From Solirubrobacteraceae bacterium (GTDB lineage Bacteria > Actinomycetota > Thermoleophilia > Solirubrobacterales > Solirubrobacteraceae): DNA of 5,554 bases. The position numbers and the translations under genes were made by a program. Shown here piece by piece: positions 1 to 5,433 of this stretch. Positions within the stretch are counted from its first letter, which is position 1; each line of letters opens with the position of its first letter. The stretch is from positions 1-5,554 of the forward strand of contig JADGIB010000241.1 of the NCBI GenBank assembly GCA_019683665.1, read 5' to 3'. Under the pieces are notes generated by a model. It was not told the origin of the DNA. It was given only the letters and a program-made list of their open reading frames with translations, and searched no databases.

Positions 1-143
1 AGCGACCCTACGAGTCAGTCCGCCGCCAGCCCGAGAACCAACCCGAGCGATCGGACGTCACCGCCCGGCACCCGAACGCTGACACTGAGGGCGACCCTAA
101 CCGGTCGGCGCCGGCGCGGATGGGGTGGGTTTCTCGGGGACCG

Positions 144-377
144 CTACCGGCGGCGCCGGCGGCGGCCGAACGCGGCAAGCCCGCCGCCGATGACGAACCC
201 GGCGACGGCGGCGGCGATCATGACCTGCTTCTTGTGGGCCTCGAGCTGGCGGCGCCAGTCGGTGGCGACCGCGATCTCGCTGCGCAGGCGCGCGACGGCG
301 TCGCCGAGCGCGACGCGGTTGGCCTCGATCGACGCGCGGATCTCCTCCGGCGTCCGCTGCTGGGGCGAGGTGGCCAT
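144..377 (-). CDS. DUF3618 family tail-anchored membrane protein
   Basis: This encodes a 77-residue protein. Residues 1-50 are hydrophilic and helical, with the segment RTPEEIRASIEANRVALGDA and a following heptad-like stretch that are typical of DUF3618 proteins. Residues about 52-70 form one membrane helix rich in small residues (AAAVAGFVIGGGLAAFG), and the protein ends in six arginines, which should keep the C-terminus cytosolic and against the membrane. Length and layout fit the family, whose function is unknown. The ATG at 377 was chosen because the DUF3618 core begins just after it and because it overlaps the TGA of the holin-like gene by one base (TGATG), which implies coupled translation. 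The same frame stays open up to 563, but that upstream part only mirrors the neighbouring gene. The stop is TAG at 144-146. The protein resembles the E. coli YqjD/ElaB (DUF883) class in architecture, which is an inference rather than demonstrated homology. It is the last gene of the run, and I see no clear terminator after it. Confidence 0.85.
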   Translation of the reverse strand: MATSPQQRTPEEIRASIEANRVALGDAVARLRSEIAVATDWRRQLEAHKKQVMIAAAVAGFVIGGGLAAFGRRRRRR

Positions 378-784
378 CAGCTGCTCACCGTGTCCTTGAT
401 CCGCTGGGCCTCCTCGATCGCCAGGTCCGGCGTCGGCGGCGCCCCGGACTGCAGCAGCTTCGACGCGCCCCACCCGGCGAGCGCGCCGAGGACGAAGAGC
501 ACGAGGGCGACGAGGAAGAAGCCCCAGAAGAACTGCGTGTCGCTCACGGGCAGCGCCCACCACGCCAGCCAGGAGAGGCCGTGGAGGACGAGGATGAGGC
601 CGCCGATGACGAAGACGGCGGCGGCGGCGCCGATCGCGGCGCCCTTGGCCAGCTTCGTGAGCTTGAGCGTGATCTCGGCCTTCGCGAGCTCGATCTCCTC
701 GCGCACCAGCAGCTGGGCGCGCTCGGCGACCTCCTGCATCGCGGCGGAGATCTGCTGGGGGGATCCGGTGGGTTCAGGAGGCAA
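377..784 (-). CDS. Phage holin superfamily III / YqjE-like membrane protein
   Basis: This encodes a 135-residue membrane protein matching the putative actinobacterial holin-X / holin superfamily III type (Pfam Phage_holin_3_6, which also includes E. coli YqjE). Residues about 16-45 are an amphipathic helix carrying the family-typical stretch LVREEIELAKAEI. A hydrophobic span covers about 47-78, a second covers about 85-107, and a short polar tail ends in KDTVSS. Despite the family name, members are usually chromosomal inner-membrane proteins not linked to phage, and no phage genes are present here. The reading frame begins with TTG at 784, which overlaps the end of the 38-residue gene by 11 bases. 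No good Shine-Dalgarno sequence precedes it, so initiation would rely on coupling. The next in-frame ATG, at 739, would remove 15 residues and cut close to the family's amphipathic helix. The start is therefore less certain than the gene. Its stop overlaps the DUF3618 start. Confidence 0.85.
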   Translation of the reverse strand: MPPEPTGSPQQISAAMQEVAERAQLLVREEIELAKAEITLKLTKLAKGAAIGAAAAVFVIGGLILVLHGLSWLAWWALPVSDTQFFWGFFLVALVLFVLGALAGWGASKLLQSGAPPTPDLAIEEAQRIKDTVSS

Positions 785-890
785 GGCGCTTCAGGATCAG
801 GGCGGCCAGGAACCCGCCGGCGAACGCGACGCCGACGAGCACCTCGGGCTTGGGTCCGGTCGACGGGGCGTCGGCACTCACGGCACTCAC
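774..890 (-). CDS. 38-residue single-span membrane protein
   Basis: A short frame starts with GTG at 890 and ends with TGA at 774-776. It encodes a polar, proline-containing N-terminus of about 16 residues (ending GPKPE) followed by one hydrophobic span, VLVGVAFAGGFLAALIL, and the basic end KRLAS. The small-residue-rich helix with a basic tail recalls the C-terminal anchors of DUF883/DUF3618 proteins, but I do not recognise a named family. Two things support it as a real gene. Its GTG overlaps the TGA of the upstream DUF4235-like gene in a GTGA arrangement, and its own end overlaps the start of the holin-like gene. It also fills what would otherwise be a non-coding gap inside a tightly packed operon. 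A second in-frame GTG three codons later (881) could be the start instead. Function is unknown. It may be a membrane anchor or partner of the neighbouring small membrane proteins. Confidence 0.68.
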   Translation of the reverse strand: MSAVSADAPSTGPKPEVLVGVAFAGGFLAALILKRLAS

Positions 891-1024
891 TGATCCGGCG
901 GGTCTTCCCCGAAGACGCGGCGCCAAATCAGCGTCGCGACCTTCGTCGTCGCGATGGAGGCCAGCGCACCCAGCCCGGCCAGGAGGCCGGACCAGAGCAG
1001 GCGCTTGGTCAGCTCGTTGGTCAT
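887..1024 (-). CDS. 45-residue DUF4235-like membrane protein
   Basis: This encodes a small membrane protein beginning MTNELTKRLLW. A hydrophobic stretch runs over residues about 9-33 (containing SGLLAGLGALASIATTKVA), followed by the basic-aromatic segment LIWRRVFGEDPPDQ. The pattern of a small-residue helix, then a lysine and an aromatic/basic segment, then an acidic and proline-rich end, is that of DUF4235 proteins. These are short actinobacterial membrane proteins of unknown function, and at 45 residues this one is shorter than most. The family call is by eye and moderate. The ATG overlaps the TGA of the tetR-like gene by four bases (ATGA), and AGGA lies 11 bases before the start, so coupled translation is likely. 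Its TGA in turn overlaps the GTG of the next small gene by four bases. The coding case rests on these overlaps, the membrane-protein composition and the absence of any other gene in this stretch. Confidence 0.75.
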   Translation of the reverse strand: MTNELTKRLLWSGLLAGLGALASIATTKVATLIWRRVFGEDPPDQ

Positions 1025-1650
1025 GCGGAGGGAAGTCCTATCACGTCCAAGCCGTCGCAGATCGTGTCGACGATCTGGACCTTGGCCGACTCGGTGTCGC
1101 GCGGGGTCTGGGGCAGCAGCTCGAAGATCCAGCCGGTGAGGACCTGCTCGATCGTGCCGTAGAAGGCGAGCGCGGCGAAGTCGGGCGAGACGTCGGTGCG
1201 CAGCTCGCCGCTCGCCTGGCCCTTGGCGACGATCCGGGCGATGAGGTCGTAGGCCTCGCGGATCTTCGCCAGGTGCGTGCGCCCGAACGAGTTCGCCGCG
1301 CGGGTCACCTCGACGATGATGACCTTCATCACGTCCGGGTCGTGGACGTAGGAGTCGACGATGAACGAGGCGATGTCGCGGAGCTTCTCGCGGGCGGCGA
1401 CCGGGCGCTCGTCGACCTCGGCGATGACGTGCAGGAGCATGCTCCAGCGCTCGAGGAAGACGGTGTCGAGGATCTCGTCCTTGCTGGAGAAGTAGTGGTA
1501 GACGAGCCCGTAGGCGACGCCGGCCTCGTCGGCGATGTCGGAGACGCGGCAGGCGTGGAAGCCCTGGCGGGCGAAGACGCGCACGGCGGCGTCGAGGATG
1601 AGGCGGCGCTTGTCGGCCGCGGCCTGGCTGCGGGAGGTCGAGGCAGCCAT
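1021..1650 (-). CDS. TetR/AcrR family transcriptional regulator (FadR/YsiA-like)
   Basis: This encodes a 209-residue DNA-binding repressor-type protein of normal TetR length. Residues about 15-62 form the TetR N-terminal domain: RRLILDAAVRVFARQGF, then the helix-turn-helix SDIADEAGVAYGLVYHYF followed by SSKDEIL. The YHYF signature at the end of the recognition helix is clear. The C-terminal domain (about 65-205, starting FLERWSMLLHVIAEV) resembles the ligand-binding domain of Bacillus FadR/YsiA, a regulator of fatty-acid degradation that is released by long-chain acyl-CoA. An acyl-CoA or lipid-like ligand here is an inference. The ATG at 1650 has GGAGG ten bases upstream (1661-1665) and overlaps the nitrilase stop by one base (TGATG). 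Its own TGA overlaps the start of the DUF4235-like gene (ATGA). It probably binds the palindrome at 2504-2525, regulating its own operon and the divergent DUF2804 gene. Confidence 0.95.
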   Translation of the reverse strand: MAASTSRSQAAADKRRLILDAAVRVFARQGFHACRVSDIADEAGVAYGLVYHYFSSKDEILDTVFLERWSMLLHVIAEVDERPVAAREKLRDIASFIVDSYVHDPDVMKVIIVEVTRAANSFGRTHLAKIREAYDLIARIVAKGQASGELRTDVSPDFAALAFYGTIEQVLTGWIFELLPQTPRDTESAKVQIVDTICDGLDVIGLPSA

Positions 1651-2483
1651 CAGGCGCGGGCCTCCGGGGCGACGGCGGGGTCGGCGACGAGGCGCGCGTT
1701 GGCCAGCGACGGCAGGTCGCGGCGGATGCGCTCTTGGGCGTCGAGGTCGAGGTCGGCGACGACGTGGCCGACGCGGTCGGGCGCGGTCGCGAGCACGACG
1801 CCCCACGGGTCGACGATGAGCGAGCGGCCGCCGGAGCGCATCCCGCCGGGGTGGGCGCCGATCTGGTTGGCGGCGATCACGAAGGCCTGCTGCTCGATCG
1901 CGCGGGCGCGCACGAGGACCTCCCAGTGGTCGCGGGTGGTGGCCAGCGTGAACGCGGCCGGGACGACGAGGATCCGGGCGCCGCGGCGGGCGAGCGCGCG
2001 GTAGAGCTCGGGGAAGCGCAGGTCGTAGCAGATCGACAGGCCGAGGCCGACGCCGTCGGCGGTGGCCGAGGTGACGATCTCGTCGCCGGGCTCCTCGTCC
2101 TTGGACTCGCGGTACTCGCGCCCGTCGACGACGACGTCGAACATGTGGATCTTGCGGTAGACGGCCTTCACCTCGCCGTCGGGGCCGACGTGCAGCGAGG
2201 TGTTGCGCAGGCGGTCGGCGCCGTCGACGCGCTCGGAGATCGAGCCGGCGACGAGGTCGATGCGCAGCTCGCGGGCGGTGTCGCGGGCCCACTGGACGGC
2301 GGGGCCGTCGAGCGGCTGGGCGCCGGCGCGCAGGTCGCCGGGCGGGCCGAGGACGAGCCACTTCTCGGGCAGGACGACGAGGCGGGCGCCGTCGGCGGCG
2401 GCGGCGCGGACGTGGGCGTCGGCGGCGCGGAGGTTGGCGTCGGGGTCGGCGCCGGCGTTGAGCTGGACGGCGGCGACCCTCAT
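1650..2483 (-). CDS. Nitrilase-superfamily carbon-nitrogen hydrolase (Nit1/Nit2-like amidase)
   Basis: This encodes a 277-residue cytosolic amidohydrolase. The Glu-Lys-Cys catalytic triad is intact: Glu40 in VVLPEKW, Lys111 in VYRKIHMFD and Cys152 in SICYDLRFPEL. A further conserved glutamate lies in DHWEVLVRARAIE (residue 188). The combination of YRKIHMFD, CYDLRFPELY and VDPWG places it near the Nit1/Nit2 branch, whose members hydrolyse deaminated glutathione or act as omega-amidases on 2-oxoglutaramate. The exact substrate cannot be read from the sequence. The ATG at 2483 gives the usual family start (MRVAAVQLN). An in-frame TTG at 2522 would add 13 atypical residues and place coding sequence over the operator-like palindrome, so I rejected it. 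No Shine-Dalgarno sequence precedes the ATG. This is the first gene of the six-gene overlapping run, and its TGA overlaps the tetR-like start by one base. Confidence 0.95.
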   Translation of the reverse strand: MRVAAVQLNAGADPDANLRAADAHVRAAAADGARLVVLPEKWLVLGPPGDLRAGAQPLDGPAVQWARDTARELRIDLVAGSISERVDGADRLRNTSLHVGPDGEVKAVYRKIHMFDVVVDGREYRESKDEEPGDEIVTSATADGVGLGLSICYDLRFPELYRALARRGARILVVPAAFTLATTRDHWEVLVRARAIEQQAFVIAANQIGAHPGGMRSGGRSLIVDPWGVVLATAPDRVGHVVADLDLDAQERIRRDLPSLANARLVADPAVAPEARA

Positions 2484-2503
2484 GTGGCGGCGGGTCGGAT
2501 CAT

Positions 2504-2525
2504 TCGTTGACTCGTCAGTCAACGA
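2504..2525. promoter_or_regulatory. Operator-like palindrome, probable TetR binding site
   Basis: The perfect 9-base arms TCGTTGACT and AGTCAACGA are separated by the 4-base spacer CGTC. It lies in the 58-base gap between the diverging nitrilase and DUF2804 genes and ends directly before the TAGCGT box of the DUF2804 gene. On the minus strand the site contains TTGACT (2522-2517), a good -35 match for the nitrilase operon, although no good -10 follows at the normal distance. Size, symmetry and position fit TetR-family operators, and the tetR-like gene is the second gene of one of the two flanking units. Binding here would block both promoters. That this TetR protein binds it is an inference. 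Confidence 0.75.
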
Positions 2526-2531
2526 TAGCGT
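2526..2531 (+). promoter_or_regulatory. Putative -10 box of the DUF2804 gene
   Basis: TAGCGT fits the TANNNT form common in actinobacterial -10 elements and lies 10 bases before the ATG at 2542. The transcript would then have almost no leader, which agrees with the lack of a Shine-Dalgarno sequence. It abuts the operator-like palindrome. No convincing -35 is seen at 17 bases (TTCGTT is weak). The same hexamer occurs at the same distance before the purine permease gene. Confidence 0.4.
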
Positions 2532-2541
2532 TCGCGGTCAG

Positions 2542-3381
2542 ATGGAACCGTGGCGAAGCGACGCCGCGCGCGGGGTGCGCCCCGTGGACCTTAGCGGCCT
2601 GCCGGCCAGGCGCGACGGCCGCGCGCTGAAGCGCTGGCGCTACGTCGGCGCCTTCGGCCCGGACGCGATGCTCTGCGTCGGGCTCGCGCACGTGGGCGGG
2701 ATCCCGCAGGCGTGGTGGGCGGTGTGGGACCGCGCCGCGGGCGCCCTGCACGAGCGGACGATCCTCCTGCGCCCGCGCGCCGCGGTGCGCCTGCGCCCGG
2801 GCCGGGTGACGGTCCGCGACCGCGGCGGGGTCGCGCTCGACCTCGCGCTCGACGAGGGCCCGGGCGTGGAGACCGTCTGCCCGCACGGGGGCGGCTGGAT
2901 CTGGACGCGCAAGCAGGCGGGCGTGCCGGTGCGCGGGCGGGTGCGCCTCGCCTCGGGGCGCGAGCTGGCGATCGACGCGCGCGGCGTCGTCGACGACACG
3001 GTCGGCTACCACGCGCGCCGCACCGCGTGGCGGTGGGCGGCCGGGGTCGGCCGCACCGCCGACGGCCGCCTCGCCGGCTGGAACCTCGTCAGCGGCGTCA
3101 ACGACCCGCCGCAGCGCAGCGAGCGGACCGTGTGGCTCGAGGGCGCGGCCCCGTTCGAGGCCGGCCCGTGCGCGTTCGCCGACGACCTCTCGGGCGTGCG
3201 GACCGCCGACGGCGGCGACCTCGCGTTCCGGGCCGAGGCCGTCCGCGAGCGCCACGACGAGCTGCTCCTCGTCCGCAGCGACTACGTCCAGCCGTTCGGG
3301 ACGTTCGCCGGCACGCTGCCGGGCGGCCCGGCGCTGGCCGAGGGCTACGGCGTCATGGAGGACCACCGGGCGCGCTGGTGA
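2542..3381 (+). CDS. DUF2804 family protein
   Basis: This encodes a 279-residue soluble protein without a signal peptide or membrane span. It is rich in tryptophan, glycine and alternating short beta-like segments, as expected for the lipocalin-like DUF2804 fold. Recognisable stretches are ALKRWRYVGAFGPDAMLCVG (about 28-47), GWIWTRKQAGVPVRG (118-132), DDTVGYHARRTAWRWAAGVG (151-170), GWNLVSGVNDPP (179-190), the SERTVWLEG stretch (193-201) and FGTFAGTLPGG near the end. The biochemical function of the family is not established. The assignment is by remembered pattern, so the family name is less certain than the gene. The ATG at 2542 was chosen because the palindrome and the box at 2526 lie directly before it and family-like sequence begins soon after. 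The frame stays open upstream to 2200, but only as the antisense of the nitrilase gene. The gene diverges from the nitrilase-tetR operon and probably shares its regulator. Confidence 0.85.
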   Translation: MEPWRSDAARGVRPVDLSGLPARRDGRALKRWRYVGAFGPDAMLCVGLAHVGGIPQAWWAVWDRAAGALHERTILLRPRAAVRLRPGRVTVRDRGGVALDLALDEGPGVETVCPHGGGWIWTRKQAGVPVRGRVRLASGRELAIDARGVVDDTVGYHARRTAWRWAAGVGRTADGRLAGWNLVSGVNDPPQRSERTVWLEGAAPFEAGPCAFADDLSGVRTADGGDLAFRAEAVRERHDELLLVRSDYVQPFGTFAGTLPGGPALAEGYGVMEDHRARW

Positions 3382-3416
3382 CCCGCGCCGCGCGTCCCGC
3401 GGCCGCCCGCGCGCGC

Positions 3417-3459
3417 GAGTGGCGAATCGGCCCCGCTGAGCGGGGCTGAATCGCCATTC
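3417..3459. terminator. Strong hairpin between convergent genes, probable bidirectional terminator
   Basis: The left arm TGGCGAATCGGCCCCGC (3420-3436) pairs with GCGGGGCTGAATCGCCA (3440-3456) around a TGA loop, with one A-A mismatch and one G-U pair. Three more pairs extend the base of the stem to 3417-3459. It lies between the DUF2804 stop (3381) and the permease stop (3479), where both transcripts must end. Neither side has a clear run of T, although the plus side is followed by the somewhat T-rich ATTCATCCCTT. It may therefore stop transcripts from both sides or protect their 3' ends. Confidence 0.75.
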
Positions 3460-3478
3460 ATCCCTTCGCGCGCGCCGT

Positions 3479-4876
3479 TCAGAAGACGTGCGCGCTCAGC
3501 CAGTCGTCGGCGAAGAAGGCCAGGAACAGCGGCACGAGCAGCCACATGAGCGGGTGGATCTCGCGGACGCGACCGCGGGCCAGCATCGCGACGACGTAGC
3601 CGATGATCCCGAGGCCGATGCCCGCGGCGATCGAGAACGTCAGCGGGATCCCGGCGATGATGAGGAACGCCGGCAGCGCGTGCTCGGGGCGGTCCCACTC
3701 GATCGCGGCGACGAGCCGGAGCATGAGGAAGCCGACCATGACGAGCGCGGGCGCGATCGCCGGCGTCACCGTCGTGTCGCCCGCGTACGGCACCGACTGG
3801 CCGACGACCTCGATGAGCGGCACGAAGAGGATCGACAGCAGGAAGAGGCCGCCGGTGACGAGGTTCGCGAAGCCGGTCCGCGCCCCCTCCCCCACGCCGG
3901 CGCCCGACTCGACGTAGGTCGTCACCGACGAGACGCCCATCGCCCCGCCGAACGCCGCCGCGCCCGAGTCGACGAGCAGGACGCGGCGCATCTCGGGCAG
4001 GTTGCCGTCGTCGTCGGTGAGGTCGCCCTGGGTGCCGACCGCGACCGCCGTGCCGATCGTGTCGAAGAAGTCGGTCATGAACAGGGCGAAGATCGTCGGC
4101 ACGAGCGCCCACGTCAGCGCGTCGGCGAGGTTGTCGGGCTTCAGCCCCTCGCCGATCGTGTCGAAGTCGCTCGACGACGGCAGCTGCGCCACCCCCGACG
4201 GGCCGTCGAGCACGCCGAAGACCAGGCCGAGGACCGTCGTCGTCGCGATCCCGACGAGGATCGAGCCGCGCACGCCCCGCACGGCGAGCGCCGCCGCGAC
4301 GAGGATCCCGGCCAGCACGACGAGCGGCGGCCCCGCGGTCAGGTCGCCGAGGCCGACGCCGGTGGCCGGGTCGTTGACGACGATCCCGCCGTCGCGCAGC
4401 CCGACGAACGCGATGAACAGGCCGATGCCGACGCCGATCGCGAGCTTCAGCGAGGTCGGCACCGCCCGCACGATCGACTCGCGCAGGCCCGCCAGCACGA
4501 GCACGACCGCGATCAGGCCCTCGATGACGACGCAGGCCATGCCGACCTGCCAGCTCACCTGCTGGCCGATGATGATGTCGAACGCGACGATCGCGTTGAT
4601 CCCGAGGCCGGACGCGAGCGCGAGCGGGTAGTTGGCGACGAGGCCCATGACGATCGTCGCCACCCCCGCCGCGAGCGCGGTCGCGACCGCGACGGCCGCG
4701 AACGGGAGCCCGGCCTGCGACAGGATCGCCGGGTTGACGAAGACGATGTAGCACATCGTCAGGAAGGTCGAGAGGCCGCCGAGCGACTCGATCCGCAGCG
4801 ACGATCCGCGCTCGCGGATGCGGAAGAAGCGCTCCAGCGCGGACCCTCGGGGCGCGGGGGCGGTGACGTCGGTCAT
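3479..4876 (-). CDS. NCS2 family purine permease (AzgA/PbuG type)
   Basis: This encodes a 465-residue inner-membrane protein with about 12-14 hydrophobic segments, the usual size for AzgA-branch nucleobase/cation symporters. Members import adenine, guanine or hypoxanthine with protons. Family stretches are visible in order: the TM1 region TFLTMCYIVFVNPAILSQAG (38-55), ASGLGINAIVAF (88-99), FMTDFFDTIGTAVAVG (266-281), VDSGAAAFGGAMGVSSVTTY (302-321) followed by VESGAGVGEGARTG (322-335). Glu323 within VESGAG corresponds to the conserved substrate-site glutamate region of NCS2 carriers, and the Asp residues in MTDFFD (269, 272) lie in the other conserved half-site. All key motifs are intact. Exact purine specificity cannot be told. 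The ATG at 4876 gives a short polar N-terminus before TM1, which is normal. No Shine-Dalgarno sequence is present. A TAGCGT box lies 10 bases upstream. It is a single gene, convergent with DUF2804 and divergent from the GNAT gene. Confidence 0.96.
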   Translation of the reverse strand: MTDVTAPAPRGSALERFFRIRERGSSLRIESLGGLSTFLTMCYIVFVNPAILSQAGLPFAAVAVATALAAGVATIVMGLVANYPLALASGLGINAIVAFDIIIGQQVSWQVGMACVVIEGLIAVVLVLAGLRESIVRAVPTSLKLAIGVGIGLFIAFVGLRDGGIVVNDPATGVGLGDLTAGPPLVVLAGILVAAALAVRGVRGSILVGIATTTVLGLVFGVLDGPSGVAQLPSSSDFDTIGEGLKPDNLADALTWALVPTIFALFMTDFFDTIGTAVAVGTQGDLTDDDGNLPEMRRVLLVDSGAAAFGGAMGVSSVTTYVESGAGVGEGARTGFANLVTGGLFLLSILFVPLIEVVGQSVPYAGDTTVTPAIAPALVMVGFLMLRLVAAIEWDRPEHALPAFLIIAGIPLTFSIAAGIGLGIIGYVVAMLARGRVREIHPLMWLLVPLFLAFFADDWLSAHVF

Positions 4877-4886
4877 GGCGAGACGG

Positions 4887-4892
4887 ACGCTA
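4887..4892 (-). promoter_or_regulatory. Putative -10 box of the purine permease gene
   Basis: Read on the minus strand this is TAGCGT, ending 10 bases before the ATG at 4876. It is identical in sequence and spacing to the box before the DUF2804 gene, and again no Shine-Dalgarno sequence lies between, so a near-leaderless transcript is suggested. No recognisable -35 is found at 17-18 bases. Confidence 0.4.
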
Positions 4893-4923
4893 GACGGCGC
4901 GCCGGATGCGCGACGATCCCCCC

Positions 4924-5433
4924 ATGCCCGTCCGGCTGCCGATCGAGACCGAGCGCCTGACGCTGCGCGCGTTCGTCCCCGAGGACCGCGAGGCGATGGC
5001 CGCGATCCACGCCGACCCGGAGGTCATGCGCTTCATCGACACCCGGGGCGAGGACCCGGCGACCTGGGTCGACGCCTACGTCGCCCACCAGGCCCGCCAC
5101 GGCTGGGGCGTCTGGGCGATCGAGGAGCGCGCGACCGGCGAGCTCATCGGCGAGGCCGGCCTCTCCCTGCTCGACGGCCGCGGCCCGCAGCTCGAGCTGG
5201 GCTGGCTGCTGCGCCGCGACCACTGGGGCCGCGGGCTGGCGACCGAGGCGGCCCGCGCCTGCCTGGCCGCCGCGTTCGACGAGCTCGGCGCGCGCGAGGT
5301 CGTCGCGGTCGTCGACGTCGGCAACGACGCGTCGCTGGCGGTGGCGCGCAAGGCCGGCTTCGTCGAGACCGGCCGGCGCCGGCGCGGCGCCCGCCGCCAG
5401 CACGTGCTGCGCGCCCGGCGCGCCCGCGCGTGA
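4924..5433 (+). CDS. GNAT family N-acetyltransferase (RimJ/RimL-like)
   Basis: This encodes a 169-residue cytosolic acetyl-CoA-dependent acetyltransferase of the GNAT fold (Acetyltransf_3 style, as in RimJ/RimL). The start ETERLTLRAFVPEDREAM (residues 8-25) is typical. WGVWAIEERATGELIGEAGL (61-80) gives beta strands 2-4. The acetyl-CoA pyrophosphate-binding motif A is RRDHWGRGLATEAA (97-110), and motif B is NDASLAVARKAGF (134-146), followed by a basic C-terminal tail. The acceptor could be a protein N-terminus, an amine metabolite or an antibiotic, and the sequence does not tell which. The ATG at 4924 gives a family-like start. An in-frame ATG at 4906 would add MRDDPP and cannot be excluded, because neither has a Shine-Dalgarno sequence. 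The gene diverges from the permease with a 47-base gap. A GTG overlapping its TGA (GTGA at 5430-5433) could start another gene that runs out of the window, but the codon use in that frame is poor. Confidence 0.93.
   Translation: MPVRLPIETERLTLRAFVPEDREAMAAIHADPEVMRFIDTRGEDPATWVDAYVAHQARHGWGVWAIEERATGELIGEAGLSLLDGRGPQLELGWLLRRDHWGRGLATEAARACLAAAFDELGAREVVAVVDVGNDASLAVARKAGFVETGRRRRGARRQHVLRARRARA

Noticed and set aside
10..21. GAGTCAGTC near the left end as a half copy of the TetR operator
   Set aside because: Only about seven bases (GTCAGTC) are shared and there is no matching second arm, so chance is sufficient.
85..122. GC-rich self-complementary stretch around 91-118 as a terminator for the six-gene operon
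   Set aside because: Only short stems (about five pairs) form and no T-run follows on the minus strand, so I could not support a terminator call.
377..784. Holin family name taken as a sign of prophage
   Set aside because: No phage structural, lysis or integration genes and no attachment repeats are present. This Pfam family is widespread as ordinary chromosomal YqjE-like membrane proteins.
1734..2510. A 258-codon plus-strand open frame opposite the nitrilase gene
   Set aside because: It is a Gly/Asp/Val/Ala-rich antisense product. The nitrilase on the other strand has an intact catalytic triad.
2484..2522. TTG at 2522 as the nitrilase start
   Set aside because: It would add 13 residues not typical of the family, has no ribosome binding site, and would overlap the operator-like palindrome. 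The ATG at 2483 gives the usual MRVAAVQLN start.
2515..3366. A 283-codon minus-strand open frame opposite the DUF2804 gene, reaching the palindrome
   Set aside because: The composition (Ala/Arg/Pro/Val/His-rich) is that of a shadow frame, and the plus-strand frame has the ordered family-like stretches.
3488..4960. A 490-codon plus-strand open frame opposite the purine permease gene
   Set aside because: Its translation is a low-complexity Arg/Asp/Glu/His-rich product typical of antisense frames in high-GC DNA, and it lies over an intact permease with all family motifs.
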